DNA of 64,000 nucleotides from Scatophagus argus (Eukaryota; Chordata; Actinopteri; Scatophagidae), in NCBI RefSeq assembly GCF_020382885.2, contig NC_058506.1, positions 14,238,318 to 14,302,317 on the forward strand, read 5' to 3'. This document shows, in pieces, positions 58,338-64,000 of the stretch. The notes below the pieces were generated by a model. That model was not told where the DNA came from, searched no databases, and was given only the letters and a program-made list of their open reading frames with translations. The first letter of the stretch is position 1. Each line of letters begins with the position of its first letter. Both the position numbers and the translations under genes were made by a program.

Positions 58338-60350
58338 CTATAAGAAAGGGAAGAAACGTTTCTTAAGGATGTAGAGGACGGTGGCGAGGAAGAGGGCCAG
58401 AGCCAGAAAGATAAGCAGCTTGTCAGTCAGCTCCCGCCGGTTGTATTTCAGAATAAGTTTTCTCCCGAGGTGAATGGTCCCTGTCATGTTTTTGAACTCG
58501 TCGTTGGTTTCCTGCACCGTCCTGGAGGAGGTGGCTGTGGCGGGGAGGAGCAGGGCAAGCATTAAAGTTTTAAGGGCTCAGATGGGTGAGGAAATGTTGA
58601 TGGAAAACAGAAATGTGTTTTCAAAGTGAAATGCTGGATTATTTTTTGTACACAAACACATGGATAAAGTAGAGCTTTTTAATTTTTTTACCCAGCATGC
58701 CGATGGTGTCCTCACTCTGCTTCACCTGTTCAGCCATCATCCTGCTGATGGACATGAGACTCTCAGTGATGTTGCTGCTGGTTTCCACAAGGCTTTCTTT
58801 GGTCACCTTCCTGAGACAAACGTAGACACAAAGCAGACCAGGGGCCTCATTTATAGATGTTGCATATGCACAAAAGAAGCGTACATCACTTTCTAAGCAA
58901 ACTTTGTGGTTTCTAAATTATAAAGTTGACGGGAAAATGTGCTTTCATTTACAGAAACTCTAACCCATGTGTACGCACATAAACTGGGGAGATACCACTG
59001 TGTAAAATCAATTGGAATATTACCTATTACATAATGTATACGTGAAGAGTTAATTTGCAAAAACAAATTAAGCCATTCTTAAAATGAATAAACAGTTAGC
59101 TGTTTGCTTGGTCTTCCCTGAAGTGCAAAACACACACCAAAAAATAATTTAGGATAATTAATACAAAAAAACCCATCTGTTGCAAAATAACCTCTCAAAT
59201 ATGCTGTACAGTTTATCTGGGAATCATGTTTTATTGGATCAGTAATTATTAAGAAATACTTGCATGTTATGAAACGTATTTTCTTAAATAGAAAGTGAAA
59301 GAGAGATTATGTTTAAACTGATGCCATGCCACTCAGTTGGGAATATATGAGAGCATGGTTGTACACGGGTTTTGTTAAATATTTCTCCTCCTTGTTCCCT
59401 ACATCTTCATAAAAGCTGGCGTTCTCAACAACATTCTAACCACTGACAGACAGACAGAGAATGAGATGCTGCGGGAAAAACTACATGACCTTCAATAATG
59501 ACAGGCGTTGTATTAAGTTGAACATTACAGTTAACGTAATGTTAAAATAACTAAATAAATTTTCACAAAGACAGTTGCAACCATCAGCAGAATCGTACTA
59601 ACCTCTGTCTGGTGCTCTGGTTGTCTCGTCCATGCAGCAGCTCGTCCTTCTCCATGTTGTCTATGGCTAGTTTACAAGCCAGGTTAGCTTTCCTCCATGC
59701 TGTCTGGTTACTGAAATCACAGAAAAAATAGCACCCAACTTTGAGGACTGTTTCTCATCTGGTCTGTTGTGTGTCTGATGTGTGTACATGCTGTTCAACT
59801 CTCATCAGTTCTGATCTACTACTTGAACTGCACATTTTGTTTTTTTCAGCATAACTAAATACTTCGGTAGGTGAGGTCAAAGATGGGTTGAAACCAGGCA
59901 AGCCGGCTCATTTTGACATGTTAAACGAGATCAATTAATTCACTTAAACAATGGTCTGAACCCTAGCATTTTAGTGGGAGTCGTGATGCTAATAAAGTCA
60001 GTGATTCAAGGGGTAAATGAAGATGACTGCTGTCAAACGAGCCACTTTTTCTGATCTGTGTGAACACACCTCAGCATTTGCCTTCGCTGGCTCTCTGCCT
60101 CTGCCTGGATGGCCAGTCTGTCTGACTCTCTGTCCTGCTCTTTAGCCATCTGTTCCAAATCCTGTTAAAAACAACACAACACATCAAGTAAAAATGTTCA
60201 GATTTTAAGCAAGAAATCTGTTAGGTGCATGAGATATGAGGCCTAACCTGTATTCTTAGCCTGAGCTTGTTGAACTGTCCTTTGACCTGAGAGTTGAGCT
60301 CTAAGAGAGCTGACTGAGGTCCAGGGCAATCCCTGATGTCCTGCAGGATG

Positions 60351-60401
<51 letters not shown>

Positions 60402-61244
60402 CAAGTGTTATGTATTCATTGTCACATAAAGGTTGATCAAGATCTTCCTCAGGGTCTGTCTCACCAATCACCACCACTAACTACTAATACATCTTGACTT
60501 GAATCATCCATTGAGCTTGCACCATAATGCAAATACATACAATATCAATACCAAATAAATAATACACATTTTACTACAGTCATTAGTTTTAGTATGTTCA
60601 TTCACACGCAGAGAGGTACTGGGGCATAGCAAATAGCGTACAAAAAGACTGGACTGTTTTTTTTATTTGTTTTTTTCTCGAATCACAGTACTACTATTAA
60701 ATATGCCAATATTTGTTAAATGTGTGAATATATGTAAATGTTTCCAAATAATATTGTATGATTATATTAAGGCTACAACTAATCGCATTGTATTGATAGT
60801 TACCGATGATTTTGATTTTATCGATCCTTTTTTTTTGTTTTGTTTTGTTTGCCTGCAGCTTCGTGATGAATCAATTAATCGTTTGGTCTGTTTTTAACAA
60901 AGTTAGATCGGCACTCATCATTTATTCCGCCAATCATATCAGTCAGTTAAAGAATCAGCAGTGATTAACGGGAATAAACATAAACAACGAGCAGACAATT
61001 TCCTCTTTGTCTTTTAACTGTTTGAACTGTTTAACTTTTAGTTAACGTTAGTTCATTTGGAACAACCTGTTGTCCCTTAACGGACGCTCCAGAAGAAAAC
61101 CGACACCAACATGAGCAAAACAATAAATCAATAGACAAACCACATGTTTTCAGTTCTTACCTGTATGAAAGCCTTAATTTCCAAGTCATATTTTATAATT
61201 TCTTGTGCACAAATCCGAACATGAACATCCGCAGAAGACGCCAT
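58338..61244 (-). CDS. bnip1: BNIP1 / Sec20 SNARE
   Basis: This is an ER Qb-SNARE of the syntaxin-18/Use1/Sec22b complex for Golgi-to-ER transport, with a BH3-like segment linked to apoptosis. There are six minus-strand exons: 61244-61161, 60340-60248, 60161-60070, 59710-59603, 58810-58692 and 58534-58338. All phases match, giving 230 residues (human 228). The N-terminal part (ICAQEIIKYDLEIKAFIQ, DIRDCPGPQSALLELN) is helical. KESLVETSSNITESLMSISR to SSRTVQETNDEFKNM is the SNARE helix. GRKLILKYNRRELTDK precedes the C-terminal membrane anchor (LLIFLALALFLATVLYIL) and KKRFFPFL, almost identical to human BNIP1. Exon 2's acceptor sits beside a long (TG)n tract on the transcribed strand. Confidence 0.94.
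60355..60398. repeat. (CA)n microsatellite beside bnip1 exon 2
   Basis: About 20 CA units, with GCGCGC at one end. On the bnip1 strand it is (TG)n ending about 14 bases before the exon 2 acceptor. Confidence 0.9.
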
Positions 61245-61681
61245 ATTTGTTTTTGTACGGCAAAGACGGAAGCCCAAAAGACATTGCTCTGCTGAAGGTG
61301 AAGAAATAGTTGTGACGCCTTTCCGGTCAGACTGTCAGAATAAAATAACGTATCCTGTAAAAAATGTGTACTGACCCCGTATAACAGAACTTCTAAATGA
61401 TAAACTATATTAACTATATTACATTATTTTCCCTTCTCTTTGATTAATGTCTGCTAAAAATCTACAGGGAGTACCACACGTTAACATTGAGGTGTATTCT
61501 CTTACCTGTAATTTTTATTCAAAGAGATGTTTTTGTTGTTTTATGCTATGAAATTATTATTATTTTTTTTTATAGAAATCAGAATGTACAGTATGGATCT
61601 TCATTTCAGCCATCCAAAACACACATGAGCAGTTACATTAACCAGTGAAACATACAGGAGTCTGGATTGGGTGCTAATGGT

Positions 61682-61687
61682 TTTATT
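61682..61687 (-). terminator. Poly(A) signal of unidentified minus-strand gene
   Basis: TTTATT on the + strand gives AATAAA on the minus strand. It would close a 3' UTR of about 1.4 kb after the stop at 63069. Confidence 0.4.
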
Positions 61688-63068
61688 ATTTTGATATTAA
61701 AGTCAATAAACATAATCAGACTATTGTGGTTACAAGCAGAGCTGTGGTACCAACTCCCGGCTGATACGACAGAGAAAGAATGACTTAAAAAATAATGAGA
61801 GAAAAAAAGAGAGAGGCACAATAACACAACAGAGATTCAGGGCAGGTGTCCGCAGGATGTCGAGCAGCCAGAGACAAAAACTGTCAGAAGCTCTGAAACA
61901 ATGAGTTGTTACAGTACAAACCAGAAAAAAAAAACAAACAAAAAAAACCAAACATCTTTTAGATTTCCATGCCTGTGCATAAAGCCAACCACTGTGCCTC
62001 CAAGAAAACAAAAACAATACAATGAAAACCAAAAAAAAGAAAAAGTTAGATAAAACAAAACGTATAAAGCCAGCACAACATTTATTACACAACATAAATA
62101 TAACAACTGTCAATATATTGTTTTCGAACAGGCATATATGTGAACTACAAATATAGACGTCATTGCTAAAGAGAGGATCAAGTTAGTTTCAGCAGGATAC
62201 ACTTTCTGCAGGTTTCGCTTCTTTATGAAATTATAATCCACCGGAGGATCTATTATTGAGCACTTAGCAATGAAGTACAGCCTTCCTACTGAGACCGGGG
62301 AGAAGAACACACACAGGAGTAACTACAGAAAGATCCCATGCTGTTGATCTAATCAAATAAGTTACCATACAAGACCAGAAGCATCATAACAATGGCATGT
62401 AGCTGAGGAGCTCAGGATGACCGATGACCTCCCACATCCTCTACATGTTTGGACTTGTATGGATTACCTATAAAATCTTTTTACTGTCTGTCATTATCAT
62501 CAAAACCGAAAGAAGAAGAATAAAAGATAAAACCAAAGAGATGCTTTAGGATAAACATTTTCTTATTGTGTAATGTCTCTCGCTCCATGCTTTTTGGCAA
62601 GTCTGGAGGGAGATGTAAATCATTGCAGTGTTGGTGATGAGCTGGATGTGTGTAGCTATGGAAAGAACGGTTTTGTTTTGTTATCTAGAGTGGGTTATTT
62701 TTGTTTGCTTTAACAAGATCTGTCTGCAGAAGAGGAAATTAACCCCCCCCTCCCCCCCTGGGGGAGGGTGAGGGGTCTCTGCCCACCAGCCTTTAGTGAC
62801 CCCTGGCTAATCTCAGGAGCTCCCTGACAAGACAGCTTGGAACCAACGTCTTTCTGGGGAAAACAAACAGAACAAAACAAACAAACAAACAAAAAACACA
62901 TCACTGGCAAAGTGGCAAAGTTTTCCCAGAAAATTGATCAGATTTTCAAATTTTGCCCGAAAGAAAGAGAAAGAGAAAACGAGCAGACTCTTGACCTCAG
63001 CCCCAGAGCTGTGGAGCATCTGATCCTCAGCCCAGAGTCGTGACAAAAGATTTGTGTCATGGTCAGGC
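61688..63068 (-). other. Probable 3' UTR of unidentified gene
   Basis: No coding region is supported. It includes A-rich runs and a C/G homopolymer stretch at 62743-62775. Confidence 0.45.
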
Positions 63069-63240
63069 TCACTTTGCCGACCTCATGAGCTTTCTGATGG
63101 TGTCAAAGCTCCAGTGAGGGAACTCTTGATGGGCTTCACAGACGACGTTAGTCAAAGTCACAATGAAACCGCAGCTCTGAGAGCTCTTTGACTGGAATTG
63201 GTGCAGAAGGTAATGCGGAAAAGAATAACGAAATAGGATG
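63069..63240 (-). CDS. Last coding exon of an unidentified gene
   Basis: On the minus strand a good acceptor (TTCCTGTCTTCCAG, ending at 63241) opens an exon with one leading base, then 56 codons and a TGA at 63069-63071. The peptide reads ILFRYSFPHYLLHQF, then QSKSSQSCGFIVTLTNVVCE, then AHQEFPHWSFDTIRKLMRSA and a final Lys. It looks like an evolved, helical C-terminus rather than chance sequence: it is rich in aromatic residues, has no low complexity, and ends before a long UTR. The rest of the gene lies beyond 64000. I do not recognise the family. It is on the same strand as bnip1 and upstream of it. Confidence 0.5.
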
Positions 63241-64000
63241 CTGGAAGACAGGAATAGGCCAAACTGGAACCACTATTTGCTGATCTAATTTTTATGAGAC
63301 TATATTTAAATTATTCAAAAGGCATACTTTAAATTTTCTTTAAGGACAAGTTTACAAACAAATCTGGTTATTGTCAGCCCATAAATCAATTAACCTAATC
63401 AGGTAAAATACTCTTTTAATGTAAAAATATGTGCGTCCACAGAAATGTTGCCTTTTCCATGTGCAAAAAAACGTTAGAGTAAAATCTGATGTTTGTATAT
63501 TTCTCCTCTAAGTAGAAAGCAAAAAATGTTGCATTTCTTAAAATGTTTGAAATATTCCTTTAATGTGAGGAGAAAGTGAACAGCCAACATATTGTCTTTG
63601 ACAAAGCTCGATGGATCGTGTAAATGATAAAAGCACCGTTTGCAAATGGAGTAAACTGAAAAACAAGCAGCAAATCAAAATGCTCATTCTTTTTAAGATC
63701 GTATTAAAAACTGCATTGTTCATTTTATTTTGTTTCACTTGGATGGTAGATTTAGCAGATTTTGTCTTTTTTGGGTATTTATTTAAGTAAATTAATGTAT
63801 TGTAATTGATTTATTTAGTTATTTTTAAACTAATGCACTGGATTTATTTAATTTCTGATGTGTCTTACTGCTGTCAGAGTAAACTGTTTTACAATCTGAT
63901 CAATTCATTAACGGATACTTTAGTGCCTATTAAACTGTAATTAATCAGGCTGGAGTGGCGCAACTGTACAAAATTTATGGTACCTGAGGAGATATAGTAC
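63241..64000 (-). other. Intron or flank of the unidentified gene
   Basis: AT-rich sequence with no exon that I can support, probably intron of the gene ending at 63069. Confidence 0.35.

Overview
The window is nuclear DNA of a ray-finned (teleost) fish. The genes are split by short introns with GT/AG ends. Teleost-type repeats are present, including a tRNA-like SINE, LTR-element remains and long CA/GA microsatellites. Two gene neighbourhoods match vertebrate synteny: crcp beside tpst1, and bnip1-stc2-bod1. There is no bacterial, plasmid or CRISPR content.

Positions 1-24000 form a recently and repeatedly duplicated block. A FAM111-type serine protease gene, followed by crcp (RNA polymerase III subunit RPC9), was tandemly amplified, all on the + strand. 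Five FAM111 units can be traced. Unit A (1-1609) is broken but keeps the catalytic triad. Unit B (2087-4706) is intact. Unit C (8968-10130) is truncated. Unit D (11798-18938) is split by a 5.7 kb element. Unit E (about 19920-20580) is only a 5' flank fused to about 35 bases of coding sequence. There are two crcp copies. The first (5842-8021) has lost exon 2 and most of exon 5; the second (21106-23623) is complete. The insertion in unit D has a 4-base target duplication, a gag-like minus-strand reading frame, no visible pol, and ends that fold back on each other.

Positions 24000-42000 hold tpst1 (+; tyrosylprotein sulfotransferase, coding exons 29410-32855, with an alternative last exon ending at 33667). 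A TMT-type non-visual opsin gene follows, convergent on the minus strand (37912-34693). A minus-strand coiled-coil pseudogene lies at 40170-41130.

Positions 42000-64000 hold htatsf1 (minus; splicing factor) and bod1 (+; kinetochore/PP2A regulator), head to head over a 0.5 kb shared promoter. They are followed by stc2 (+; secreted stanniocalcin), bnip1 (minus; Sec20 SNARE) and, at the right edge, the last coding exon and 3' UTR of an unidentified minus-strand gene (63240-63069). The genes are ordinary housekeeping or signalling genes with no single shared pathway. The unusual biology is in the FAM111/crcp amplification, its decay, and the foldback element inside unit D.
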